From assembly GCA_017507385.1 (NCBI GenBank), contig JAFWAX010000052.1, forward strand, positions 1 to 64,000: DNA of 64,000 nucleotides, read 5' to 3'. The notes below the pieces were generated by a model that did no database searches, was not told where the DNA came from, and saw only the letters and a list, made by a program, of their open reading frames with translations. Made by a program: the position numbers and the translations under genes. The stretch is from Bacteroidaceae bacterium. Lineage in GTDB: Bacteria > Bacteroidota > Bacteroidia > Bacteroidales > Bacteroidaceae. Below, piece by piece: positions 36,275-44,658 of the stretch (positions are counted from its first letter, which is position 1; each line of letters opens with the position of its first letter).

Positions 36275-37015
36275 TTATTTTTCTGCTGTATAAAGAATAC
36301 ACATGCCGAAAGCGAGGCGACGGAAGTTCACGTTGTGGAAACCTGCCTGTTGGATGATGTGCTGCATGCGTTCGGCTTGAGGAACGGCATCCATCGTGTC
36401 GGGCAGGTAGGTGTAGGCGGTTTTGTCTTTCGAGAGGAGTTTTCCTAATGTGGGCATGATGGCTTTCTTGTAGAGCCAGAAGAGTTGCTTCATGGGAAAG
36501 GCGACAGGGGCGCAGAGGTCGATGACGGAGAGGTGTCCGTTTTCGTTCAGCACACGATGCATCTCCTTGAGGCACTCATCAAGATTTTGGAAATTGCGGA
36601 GGGCAAAGGCAGAGATGACGGCATCAAAGGAGTTGTCGGGAAAGGACATCTTCGCGCAATCTTCTTTCTGAAAAGTGATGGATTGGGCGAGACCTAATCT
36701 TGCCACTTTTTCTCTGCCGATGGCCATCATCCCCTCGCTGATGTCGATGCCCACAACCTTCTTGGCTTTCAGCTTTTTAGCAGCAAGGATAGCGAAGTCG
36801 CCAGTGCCAGTGGCAATGTCGAGTACGCTATCCGTGCTTTGTCTGTGTTTAAGCAGAAAGTCGATGGCGTTATTCCTCCAGATGCGGTCAACACCGAAAC
36901 TGAGGGTATGGTTAAGCGTGTCGTAGGAGTGGGCGATGTTGTCAAACATCTGCTCCACCTGCTCACGTTTCGTTCCCTCCTCGCCGTATGGCTTTATCTG
37001 CTCTTGTTTGTACAT
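36275..37015 (-). CDS. menG: Demethylmenaquinone methyltransferase
   Basis: 246 residues. UbiE/MenG family SAM methylase making menaquinone from its demethyl precursor. NIAHSYDTLNHTLSFGVDRIWR begins the conserved N-terminus (shown here only by its flanks), VLDIATGTGDFAI is motif I, and FDAVISAFALRNF and the Tyr-rich C-terminus follow. The start codon shares one base with the purC stop. Bacteroidales respire with menaquinone, so MenG is preferred over UbiE. Confidence 0.9.
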   Translation of the reverse strand: MYKQEQIKPYGEEGTKREQVEQMFDNIAHSYDTLNHTLSFGVDRIWRNNAIDFLLKHRQSTDSVLDIATGTGDFAILAAKKLKAKKVVGIDISEGMMAIGREKVARLGLAQSITFQKEDCAKMSFPDNSFDAVISAFALRNFQNLDECLKEMHRVLNENGHLSVIDLCAPVAFPMKQLFWLYKKAIMPTLGKLLSKDKTAYTYLPDTMDAVPQAERMQHIIQQAGFHNVNFRRLAFGMCILYTAEK

Positions 37016-37962
37016 TATTTGCTTGCCAAATAGGCGTTTACGTTCTTTTCGATGCGAGCAGCGATGTCTTCATCTCCCTCTGCCTTCACGAATTTCTCGC
37101 CAATGATGTGCTCGTAAAGCTCGATGTAGCGGTCTGATACAGACTCGGCATACTCGTCTGTGATTTCAGGCATCACTTGCCCTGGCTGATTCATGAAGTT
37201 GTGGTCGATGAGCCACTGGCGCACAAACTCTTTAGAGAGCTGTTTCTGAGGTTCTCCCTTTTCAAACTTCTCTTCGTAGCCTTCTGCGTAGAAGTAGCGG
37301 CTGGAGTCTGGGGTGTGCACCTCATCGATGAGGTAAACCTTGCCGTCGCGCTTTCCGAACTCATATTTTGTATCTACGAGAATCAGCCCCTTCTCTGCAG
37401 CCATCTTTGTGCCCAGTTCGAAGAGGGCGTAGGTGTACTTCTCCATTACCTCGTAGTCTTCTTTGCTCACCAGTCCTTGGGCGATGATTTCCTCCTTCGA
37501 GATGTTCTCGTCGTGACCCTCGTCTGCTTTAGTAGTAGGTGTGATGATTGGCTTTTCAAATTTCTGGTTCTCCTTCATGCCTTCAGGCAGCGTGATGCCG
37601 CAAAGCGTGCGGTTGCCTGCCTTGTATTCGCGCCATGCAGAGCCTGTCAGGTAACCGCGAATAATCATTTCCACGCGGAATCCTTCGCACTTCAATCCCA
37701 CTGTTACCATAGGGTCGGGTGTGGCCAGTTTCCAGTTGGGCACGATGTCGGCTGAGGCATCAAGGAACTTCGCTGCAATTTGGTTGAGCACCTGACCCTT
37801 GAATGGAATGCCCTTAGGTAGCACTACGTCGAATGCGGAGATGCGGTCGGATGCCACCATTACCATCAAATCGTCGTTGATGTTATACACGTCACGAACC
37901 TTGCCGTGATACACTTCCTTCTGTCCTGGGAAGTTGAAATCTGTTCTTGTTAAAGCTTTCAT
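37015..37962 (-). CDS. purC: Phosphoribosylaminoimidazole-succinocarboxamide synthase
   Basis: 315 residues, the longer PurC form. Joins aspartate to CAIR in purine synthesis with ATP. Recognisable are [37 protein letters not shown], the [10 protein letters not shown] motif, and [13 protein letters not shown] with [13 protein letters not shown]. It lies 30 bases after the phoH stop. Confidence 0.95.
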   Translation of the reverse strand: MKALTRTDFNFPGQKEVYHGKVRDVYNINDDLMVMVASDRISAFDVVLPKGIPFKGQVLNQIAAKFLDASADIVPNWKLATPDPMVTVGLKCEGFRVEMIIRGYLTGSAWREYKAGNRTLCGITLPEGMKENQKFEKPIITPTTKADEGHDENISKEEIIAQGLVSKEDYEVMEKYTYALFELGTKMAAEKGLILVDTKYEFGKRDGKVYLIDEVHTPDSSRYFYAEGYEEKFEKGEPQKQLSKEFVRQWLIDHNFMNQPGQVMPEITDEYAESVSDRYIELYEHIIGEKFVKAEGDEDIAARIEKNVNAYLASK

Positions 37963-37992
37963 ATTTGAGGTTTAAGTTTTTGAGCTATTAAG

Positions 37993-38985
37993 TTATTGGT
38001 TGTCTGTTGCTTGTTGCCTGTCTTCATTGAAAAGCGGATACTTCTTTTCGCTTTCGTACTTGTGATACGCATTTACGATTCTTGTCACCAGCTTGTGGCG
38101 TACAATGTCCTTTTCGTCCATCTCCACAAATGCAATTCCCTTCACGCTTCCCAGCACTTCTTTTGCCTCCTTCAGACCGCTCTTTACGTTGCGCGGCAAG
38201 TCAATCTGCGTCAGGTCGCCTGTAATAATCATCTTCGTGTTTTGGCCCATGCGTGTGAGGAACATTTTGATTTGCTGTGTGGTTGTATTCTGAGCCTCGT
38301 CCAGAATCACCACGGCGTCATTCAGCGTGCGTCCTCTCATGAATGCCAGCGGAGCAATTTGAATCACGTTCTGTTCCATATATTCCGTCAACTTCTGTAC
38401 CGGAATCATGTCTTGCAAAGCGTCATAGAGCGGTTGCAGATAAGGGTCAATCTTCTCTTTCATGTCGCCTGGCAGAAATCCCAGTTTCTCGCCAGCTTCT
38501 ACGGCAGGTCGGCTCAGAATGATTTTTCTGATTTCTTTGTTTTTCAACGCTCTTACCGCCAAAGCAATCGATACATACGTCTTTCCCGATCCTGCGGGGC
38601 CAATGGCAAACAGCATGTCATTCATGTTGTATGCATCCACCAGTGTCTTCTGGTTTTCCGAGCGAGCCGCAATCGCCTTGCCCGTTACGCTGTAGCAGAT
38701 GGCATTCCCTTCGCCTGCGTGACAGCCTGGAATCTCACCTTTGACAATCTGCAAAATGGTTTCCTCATTCAACGAATTATACTTTGTACAATGCTCCTGC
38801 ATTTTGGCGACATTCTCCTCAAACGCGCACATTTCTTCCTCGTCACCCATCACCTTGATGATGTTCCCTCTCGCCACGATTCTCAATTTCGGATACAGCG
38901 CCTTGATCATCTGCAAATGCACATTCTGTACCCCATAAAACGTGACGAGGTCAATATCCTCCAAAACAATATGCTTTTCTATCAT
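37993..38985 (-). CDS. phoH: PhoH-family ATPase
   Basis: 330 residues. The N-terminus looks like a small nucleic-acid binding (KH-like) segment. The ATPase core has AIGPAGSGKTYVSIALAVRA (Walker A, near 130), VVILDEAQNTTTQQIKMFLT (Walker B) and MIITGDLTQIDLP. PhoH proteins are often linked to RNA metabolism with YbeY, which is not seen here. The promoter box at 38990-38997 ends 4 bases before the ATG, suggesting a leaderless transcript for this five-gene unit. Confidence 0.9.
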   Translation of the reverse strand: MIEKHIVLEDIDLVTFYGVQNVHLQMIKALYPKLRIVARGNIIKVMGDEEEMCAFEENVAKMQEHCTKYNSLNEETILQIVKGEIPGCHAGEGNAICYSVTGKAIAARSENQKTLVDAYNMNDMLFAIGPAGSGKTYVSIALAVRALKNKEIRKIILSRPAVEAGEKLGFLPGDMKEKIDPYLQPLYDALQDMIPVQKLTEYMEQNVIQIAPLAFMRGRTLNDAVVILDEAQNTTTQQIKMFLTRMGQNTKMIITGDLTQIDLPRNVKSGLKEAKEVLGSVKGIAFVEMDEKDIVRHKLVTRIVNAYHKYESEKKYPLFNEDRQQATDNQ

Positions 38986-38989
38986 GATG

Positions 38990-38997
38990 CAAAGTTA
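38990..38997 (-). promoter_or_regulatory. -7 box placing phoH transcript start at its ATG
   Basis: On the minus strand TAACTTTG is followed by CATC and ATG. It mirrors the arrangement at uvrA. Confidence 0.6.
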
Positions 38998-39184
38998 AAA
39001 AAAAAGAACGAAAGATTTTCACTTTTCAGTGGCAAAATTCATAAATTCACACATTGTGTAATTGCAGATAGAATGTTCTTGATTTGTAGTTGAATGGTAT
39101 TTGGTTGGATTTCAAAGGAATATTTGTATTCAGAATGGTTGATTCGGTATTTAAGAAAGGAAGAATGTGCTTTCCTAATAAAAG

Positions 39185-39247
39185 CGCACCCCTCGGGTAC
39201 GATATGGCGTACCCGAGGGGTGCGATGCGTCGTACCCGAGGGGTACG
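39185..39247. repeat. Triplet of a 17-bp CCCCTCGGG palindromic unit, second locus
   Basis: Units at 39185-39201 (CGCACCCCTCGGGTACG), 39208-39224 (CGTACCCGAGGGGTGCG) and 39231-39247 (CGTACCCGAGGGGTACG), order (+,-,-), as at 24990-25052. It lies in the 38998-39414 gap between phoH and queF. The remainder of that gap shows no gene I can support. Confidence 0.85.
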
Positions 39248-39414
39248 GTTAATTAGTTCTGCCATCATCGTGATAAAAATGATGGTATGGATTCATCGAA
39301 TTTGTGTTGCTAAGTCTTTTGTGTCAAAGTTTTGTGTCTATTGGCAGGTCGGACAAAGCTGCTTTCAATGTTTTTCAACTTTGCTGTTGAGAGAAGTTGC
39401 GTGTTTGAGCCGCA

Positions 39415-39879
39415 TTACATATTGTGGTTCATCATCCTGTAGTTTGCCATCTCTTCGTATTTTGTGCCCGGGCGGCCGTAGTTGGCATAGGGGTAAATGC
39501 TGATGCCGCCGCGAGGCGTAAAGATGCCGGTAACCTCAATGTATTTAGGATCCATTAAGCGGATGAGGTCTTTCATGATGGTGTTGACGCAGTCCTCGTG
39601 AAAGTCTCCGTGATTGCGGAAGGAGAATAGGTAGAGTTTGAGCGATTTGCTCTCTACCATGCGCTGGTCTGGCAGATAGGAGATGCGTATTTCGGCAAAG
39701 TCGGGCTGCCCAGTGATGGGGCAGAGGGAAGTGAACTCGGGGCAGTTGAACCGTACCCAGTAGTCGTTTCCCGGATGTTTGTTCTGAAAGGTTTCCAAAA
39801 CTTCGGGCGCGTAGTCTTGGCGGTAGGATGTGGTGCTGCCGAGTGCTGATAGTCCTTCTGTTTCTCGCTGATTTTTCAT
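39415..39879 (-). CDS. queF: NADPH-dependent 7-cyano-7-deazaguanine reductase
   Basis: 154 residues, the short single-domain QueF type. It reduces preQ0 to preQ1 in queuosine synthesis. Catalytic and binding motifs are [17 protein letters not shown] (nucleophilic Cys and Asp), [20 protein letters not shown] and [12 protein letters not shown]. The start is 3 bases after the yhhQ stop, so both are read from one transcript whose leader carries the triple 30-nt repeat. Confidence 0.95.
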   Translation of the reverse strand: MKNQRETEGLSALGSTTSYRQDYAPEVLETFQNKHPGNDYWVRFNCPEFTSLCPITGQPDFAEIRISYLPDQRMVESKSLKLYLFSFRNHGDFHEDCVNTIMKDLIRLMDPKYIEVTGIFTPRGGISIYPYANYGRPGTKYEEMANYRMMNHNM

Positions 39880-39882
39880 GTG

Positions 39883-40614
39883 TTATATGTCTTTGATGTT
39901 GAATGCGTTGTAGCTTATCTTTTCGTCGTACACATCTGTGTGCTCTGTCTTCTTGACATATTGCACGATACGGATGGTGAATGGCAGTGCGATAATTTCG
40001 TATAGGGTCTTGGCAATGACTTGTGTGACCATGAGGCCGAACATGATGTCGAGCGTGAGAACAGGCGCGCCTTGGAAAAGGAACGGGAAAAGGTAAAATG
40101 CCAGAGGGAAGAAGATGATGGAGTCGGCGCTTTCACCGATGACAGTGGAGAGGATGGCGCGCATGGAAAAGTGATAAGTGAAATGACCTTTGTTGCGGTC
40201 GCGCATTTTCATCTTGCTCATGATGAGTGCATTGAGAAATGAACCGACAATGAAGGCGATGAGGCTTGCCGCAACGATTTGAGGGGCAAAGGCGAACACT
40301 TGCTTGAAGGCTTCGTCGGAGCCAGGCAGAATGGGAGGAAGGGCGCATGCAATGCCTCCGAGAGCCATGACGAAAAAGTTCATGGCAAAGCCGACCCAAA
40401 TGATGAGGCGGGCTTTGCGGTAGCCCCACACTTCGGCTATGACGTCGTTAAGGATGTAGGAGATGGGAAATACAATGAAACCGCATGTGAGGGAAAGGGA
40501 TTCCCATACTTTGAATACTTTGGTTTCGAGCAGATTGGCTGTCACGAGACAGATGCAGAAGAGGATTCCTGCCAACATGAAGGAAACGCTCACTTGCTTT
40601 TGGGCATTTTTCAT
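39883..40614 (-). CDS. yhhQ: Queuosine precursor transporter (YhhQ family)
   Basis: 243 residues from ATG 40614 (MKNAQKQVSVSFMLAG). Six or so membrane helices; conserved parts include GFIVFPISYILNDVIAEVWG and the FLNALIMSKMK and STVIGESADSIIFF segments. The family imports preQ0/preQ1-type precursors. The frame stays open a further 50 codons upstream, coding a 10-residue repeat, but the only upstream start is a TTG lying inside the promoter box, so I place the start at 40614 and the repeats in the leader. Coupled to queF. Confidence 0.9.
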   Translation of the reverse strand: MKNAQKQVSVSFMLAGILFCICLVTANLLETKVFKVWESLSLTCGFIVFPISYILNDVIAEVWGYRKARLIIWVGFAMNFFVMALGGIACALPPILPGSDEAFKQVFAFAPQIVAASLIAFIVGSFLNALIMSKMKMRDRNKGHFTYHFSMRAILSTVIGESADSIIFFPLAFYLFPFLFQGAPVLTLDIMFGLMVTQVIAKTLYEIIALPFTIRIVQYVKKTEHTDVYDEKISYNAFNIKDI

Positions 40615-40620
40615 TTGTTC

Positions 40621-40710
40621 TTGTTTTTTACGAGGTTTTTCAAGCACTCGCTGGTTTTTAACGTGGTAATCTGGTACACGCCTGTTTTTTATGAGGTAAT
40701 CAGGCACTCG
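40621..40710 (-). repeat. Three contiguous 30-nt repeats in the yhhQ-queF leader, possible structured RNA
   Basis: Units 40681-40710, 40651-40680 and 40621-40650 in transcript order, ending 6 bases before the ATG. In the RNA each has a short stem, a loop of about 11-12 bases and an A-rich tail. Stem pairs are GAG/CTC in unit 1, CGTG/CACG in unit 2 and CGAG/CTCG in unit 3, so units 2 and 3 show a compensatory change. Loop CCTG pairs with tail CAGG in unit 1 and CTTG with CAAG in unit 3; unit 2 lacks this pairing. The layout resembles preQ1-I riboswitches, but the specificity C is not evident. Confidence 0.65.
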
Positions 40711-40761
40711 GGGTATTGCCTTGGCATTCTTTCTTTTCGGGTTGCCTTGACAATCTGGCTG

Positions 40762-40769
40762 CAAAGTTA
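40762..40769 (-). promoter_or_regulatory. -7 box for yhhQ-queF
   Basis: TAACTTTG on the minus strand, giving a transcript start near 40755 and a leader of about 140 bases that contains the triple repeat. Confidence 0.55.
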
Positions 40770-40810
40770 CGAAAAAGGGTGGAGGTGTGGAATAAAAAAG
40801 ATGGAAAAGT

Positions 40811-40842
40811 TTTGTTTCTTTACTTGATTATGGCTATCTTTG
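40811..40842 (+). promoter_or_regulatory. Full Bacteroidetes promoter for the GT2-HIT/SpoIID operon
   Basis: TTTG at 40811-40814, a 20-base spacer, then TATCTTTG at 40835-40842. It is the best -33/-7 pair in the window. The leader to the ATG at 40926 is about 77 bases. Confidence 0.75.
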
Positions 40843-40925
40843 CATTATTCTGGTGAACGGATGAGGCATGTAAATATGTCCTGGTTTGCCTTTCCGGTAG
40901 ATAACAATCTAAAAAAACGAAAGAT

Positions 40926-43463
40926 ATGAGTAATACAATTAAGAAGGGCGTCGATTGTTTTGTCGTGTATGCCGATGCTGAAACAACGCTGGTGACGTTG
41001 AAACAGTTGAAGGCCGAACCTTTGGTGAGAAAGATTTTTGTGCTGATGAGAGGTGAGGAAGAGTGTCCGTTTATAGGCTGTGATGTCATCCGCATCAGCA
41101 GCATGGATAATTCGGATACAATCAGACAGATTGCCAATGCCGTTGAAGCGCCTTATGCGCTGGTGTGCTTCCAGCCCGTGAAGATAACGTTTGGTTATCA
41201 GGCTATTAAAAGAATGGTTTCAGTGGCAGAGAGTGTTGTTCCTGCGGCAGTGTATGCAGACCGCTATCAGGTGAGAGATGGGAAGAAAGTGCCTTCGCCA
41301 ACGATGGACTTTTATTATGGAAGTGTGCGTGATGACTTTGATTTTGGCCCTGTTACGCTTTTTAGCTCTTCTGCTCTCAAAATGTATGTGGAGGAGTATC
41401 CTGATTTGGCATACCAGTATTCATGCTGGTATGATTTGCAGCTGTTCTATCTGCGCAGAAAGCGTTTGGCATCTATCTTCCATGTGTGTGAATATCTCTA
41501 TGCAGAAGAGGCCGTAGATCTGAGAAAGAGTGGCGAGAAGCAGTTTGACTATGTTGACCCTCGCAATCGGGCTGTGCAGATGGAACGTGAGTTGGTTTTC
41601 ACGAACCACTTGAAGCATATCGGTGCTTATATTGAGCCGGACAGCATTGTGGAGGTGTCGGTGGAGAAACACTCGTTCGATAAGGAAGCCTCGGTCATCA
41701 TTCCCGTGCGTAATCGTGTGAAGACCATAGAGGATGCCATCAGAAGTGCACTGTCCCAGAAGACGTCATTTGAGTTTAATGTGCTGGTGGTGGACAATCA
41801 TTCCACAGACGGAACAAGTGAGGTGATTGCAAGGCTGGCGGATTCGGACTCTCGTGTGGTGCACATCGTTCCTCAACGTGATGACCTCGGCATTGGCGGA
41901 TGCTGGGGACTTGCGTTTAATGACAGCCGTTGCGGGCGTTTTGCCGTGCAGCTTGACAGTGATGACTTGTATAGCGGGCCTGACACGTTGCAGAAGATTG
42001 TGGACAAGTTCTACGAGGGTCATTGTGGCATGGTGATAGGGTCATACCGTATGTGCAACTTCCAACTGGAAACATTGCCTCCAGGACTGATTGACCACCG
42101 TGAGTGGACTGACGAGAATGGTCACAACAACGCATTGAGAATTAACGGGCTTGGCGCCCCTCGTGCCTTTTATACTCCGCTGCTGCGCAAGATAGGTATG
42201 CCAAACACATCCTATGGCGAGGATTATGCTGTAGGGCTTGCTTTTAGCCGAAAATACAAGATTGGAAGAATTTATGAGGAGTTGTATCTTTGCCGCCGCT
42301 GGGAAGGTAATAGTGATGCTGCGTTGTCTCCAGAGCAGGTGAACAGGAACAATATCTACAAGGATAGTTTGCGAACGATGGAGATTGTTGACCGCTGCAA
42401 ACTCAATGAATATTGGCAGAAAAACATGACGAATGAGCGTATATACCATCTCTTTGAAATGCAGCTCTCTACATGGATGTTGGCTCGTGAGCATTACAAG
42501 CAACTGAAAAATGCCCGTGTTAACACTTTGGATGTCGATGGCTGCCAACTTGCAGCTCAGTTCAATCCTGCCCGTATCGTGTCAACGAATGCGAAGATTG
42601 ATGCCGAAGCGCTCAGGCAAAGACCTTGTTTCCTTTGCGAGGTGAATCGTCCGGATGAGCAGTTCTGCTACCCTATGCTGAAGAAATATTATTTATTGCT
42701 CAACCCGAACCCCATTCTGCCTAAGCATTTCACGATTCCGCTGCGCCATCATCGCGACCAGCAGATTCTTGATTACTATGAGGATATGATGGAGATTGCT
42801 GTACAAATGGATGGACTGATGGTGTTTTACAATGGTCCTAAGTGTGGCGCAAGTGCTCCAGACCATCTGCATTTCCAAGCAGGAAGTCGTGGCGTAGTTC
42901 CTTTGGAGCGTGATTGGCTGGAGTATTATCAGCCTCGACGTTCTCGCATTTGGCCTATCAGTGAGGAAGAGTGCATGGAGGCTCTCAAGCTGGAGGATAT
43001 CGCGGATAGTACTGGCGTATTCTGTTTGCGCGACTATGTCTGTCCTGGATTCGTGATTATTACCAGAACGCCATACGCTAATAAGGTGCTGTTCGATAAA
43101 CTTTATCATTCTCTGCCATTAGAAGAAGACCATACGGAACCGATGATGAACATCTTGGCGTGGGTGCAGCCCAGTTCTTTCGATGGCTCGCAGCGTATTG
43201 TGAGTGTTGTGATACCTCGTTCAAAGCATCGTCCAGATTGCTACTACAAGGACGAAGCGGAACAGGTATTGGTGAGTCCTGGCGCGCTCGATATGGCAGG
43301 TTTGCTGGTTGTTCCTCGTGAAAAGGATTTCCGAAGAATCGATGCTGGCATGGCAAAAGAAATCATTTGCGAATGTGGCATTTCTCGCGACGAAGAGCTC
43401 GCTACGGTGATGAAATTTAAGGGGGGGGTAATTTTGGAGCAAGAAGTCAAGAAGATGCTTTAA
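40926..43463 (+). CDS. Family 2 glycosyltransferase fused to a DUF4922 HIT-like domain
   Basis: 845 residues. Residues 1-250 look like a divergent GT-A-like domain. A second, clear GT2 domain starts at about 254 (ASVIIPVRNRVKTIEDAI) with the metal-binding QLDSDDLY near 342. The C-terminal part (about 560-845, DUF4922) has PCFLCEVNRPDEQ, LPKHFTIPLRHH and GASAPDHLHFQAG, where HLHFQ (near 646) matches the His-x-His-x-Gln centre of HIT/GalT-like nucleotidyl phosphorylases. The cytoplasmic enzyme may make or use a nucleotide sugar. It is first of four tightly packed genes. An eight-G run lies near its 3' end (43421-43428). Confidence 0.85.
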   Translation: MSNTIKKGVDCFVVYADAETTLVTLKQLKAEPLVRKIFVLMRGEEECPFIGCDVIRISSMDNSDTIRQIANAVEAPYALVCFQPVKITFGYQAIKRMVSVAESVVPAAVYADRYQVRDGKKVPSPTMDFYYGSVRDDFDFGPVTLFSSSALKMYVEEYPDLAYQYSCWYDLQLFYLRRKRLASIFHVCEYLYAEEAVDLRKSGEKQFDYVDPRNRAVQMERELVFTNHLKHIGAYIEPDSIVEVSVEKHSFDKEASVIIPVRNRVKTIEDAIRSALSQKTSFEFNVLVVDNHSTDGTSEVIARLADSDSRVVHIVPQRDDLGIGGCWGLAFNDSRCGRFAVQLDSDDLYSGPDTLQKIVDKFYEGHCGMVIGSYRMCNFQLETLPPGLIDHREWTDENGHNNALRINGLGAPRAFYTPLLRKIGMPNTSYGEDYAVGLAFSRKYKIGRIYEELYLCRRWEGNSDAALSPEQVNRNNIYKDSLRTMEIVDRCKLNEYWQKNMTNERIYHLFEMQLSTWMLAREHYKQLKNARVNTLDVDGCQLAAQFNPARIVSTNAKIDAEALRQRPCFLCEVNRPDEQFCYPMLKKYYLLLNPNPILPKHFTIPLRHHRDQQILDYYEDMMEIAVQMDGLMVFYNGPKCGASAPDHLHFQAGSRGVVPLERDWLEYYQPRRSRIWPISEEECMEALKLEDIADSTGVFCLRDYVCPGFVIITRTPYANKVLFDKLYHSLPLEEDHTEPMMNILAWVQPSSFDGSQRIVSVVIPRSKHRPDCYYKDEAEQVLVSPGALDMAGLLVVPREKDFRRIDAGMAKEIICECGISRDEELATVMKFKGGVILEQEVKKML

Positions 43464-43473
43464 AGGTGCTGAT

Positions 43474-44658
43474 ATGGGGCAAGAAGGGCATGTCAGAGTA
43501 GGCGTCGTCAAAGCGAAAAGTTTGACTGTCATTTTCCATTCGGCGTATCAGTCGGATGGAAAATGTTTTGTTGGCGAACACACTTTTGTGGCTGATGGCA
43601 AGGAGCGGGATTTCCAGCCAATGGCTGATGGCGCTTCTTTCACGCTGAAAGATGTTGTGATTGGAGTGAATTTTCATTGGGAGAGAAAAGAGAATCAGAC
43701 TTTTCTTGGAGCCTTGCGACTGTTGAGTGAAGAGGAATGTGTGCAGGCTGTCAATGTGCTTCCTGTCGAGGAGTATCTAACCAGTGTTATCAGTAGCGAA
43801 ATGAGTGCCAATGCTTCTCTCGAATTTTTGAAGGCTCATGCCGTCATTTCTCGCAGCTGGCTGATGGCGATGATGCAGAAGGCTGGAACACAACATGGAG
43901 CGGCGGCTCTGCATGAGCAAGTGAGTGATAACTGTGTTGTCAGGTGGTATGACAGTGAGGCGCATCAGCGTTTTGATGTGTGTGCTGATGACCATTGCCA
44001 GCGTTTTCAGGGAGTGACAAGGGTTTCAAATCCTCGTGTGTGTGAAGCTGTTGACGCTACTCGCGGGATGGTGCTCGTTCATGATGGAGAGATTTGCGAT
44101 GCGCGCTTTTCAAAGTGCTGTGGAGGAATGACGGAGATGTTTGAGTCATGTTGGGAAGATGTGCCTCATCCTTATCTGGTGTCAAAGGAAGACCCTTATT
44201 GCCGTATCAGCGATTCGACGTTATTGTCCCGTATCCTCAACAATTTTGATCAGGAAACGGTGGACTTCTATCGTTGGAAAGTGGAATATACGACAGAGGA
44301 ACTGACGGAACTCGTGTGCAGAAAATCAGGAATGGACTTAGGTCGAATTTTGGATATAGTGCCGCTTTCAAGAAGCTTTTCTGGCCGAATTATTTTGTTG
44401 AAATTAATAGGTGAAAAACGTAGCGTTGTTGTAGGTAAAGAACTGGAAATCAGAAGATGGCTTAGTGAAACGCACTTGTATTCTTCTGCCTTTGAAGTGG
44501 AAAAGACATCAAATGGTTTTGTGCTTCATGGCAAAGGGTGGGGACATGGTGTCGGACTTTGCCAAATCGGTGCGGCTGTGATGGGTGAACAGGGGAAGTC
44601 TTGTGAGGAAATATTGAAGTTCTATTATCCTGGAGCAGAGCTGATGAAAAAATGGTAG
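43474..44658 (+). CDS. SpoIID/LytB-domain protein without signal peptide
   Basis: 394 residues. The SpoIID core begins with VNVLPVEEYLTSVISSEM, whose Glu matches the catalytic residue of SpoIID lytic transglycosylases, and continues through AVISRSWLMAMM. The C-terminal signature GKGWGHGVGLCQIGAAVMG is near residue 355. SpoIID enzymes cleave peptidoglycan glycan strands lacking stem peptides. The N-terminus (MGQEGHVRVGVVKAKS) has no signal peptide, so it appears cytoplasmic, unusual for a wall enzyme and consistent with processing of imported wall fragments (inference). It starts 10 bases after the upstream stop and overlaps the next gene by 7. Confidence 0.83.
   Translation: MGQEGHVRVGVVKAKSLTVIFHSAYQSDGKCFVGEHTFVADGKERDFQPMADGASFTLKDVVIGVNFHWERKENQTFLGALRLLSEEECVQAVNVLPVEEYLTSVISSEMSANASLEFLKAHAVISRSWLMAMMQKAGTQHGAAALHEQVSDNCVVRWYDSEAHQRFDVCADDHCQRFQGVTRVSNPRVCEAVDATRGMVLVHDGEICDARFSKCCGGMTEMFESCWEDVPHPYLVSKEDPYCRISDSTLLSRILNNFDQETVDFYRWKVEYTTEELTELVCRKSGMDLGRILDIVPLSRSFSGRIILLKLIGEKRSVVVGKELEIRRWLSETHLYSSAFEVEKTSNGFVLHGKGWGHGVGLCQIGAAVMGEQGKSCEEILKFYYPGAELMKKW

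Noticed and set aside
37996-39093. 365-codon open frame antisense to phoH on the plus strand
   Set aside because: It lies across the whole of phoH, is rich in His, Leu and Gln as expected of a reversed coding frame, and shows no domain or promoter.
39090-39503. 137-codon open frame through the 39185 repeat triplet into queF
   Set aside because: It translates the repeat units and then overlaps queF in antisense; no start signal or homology is apparent.
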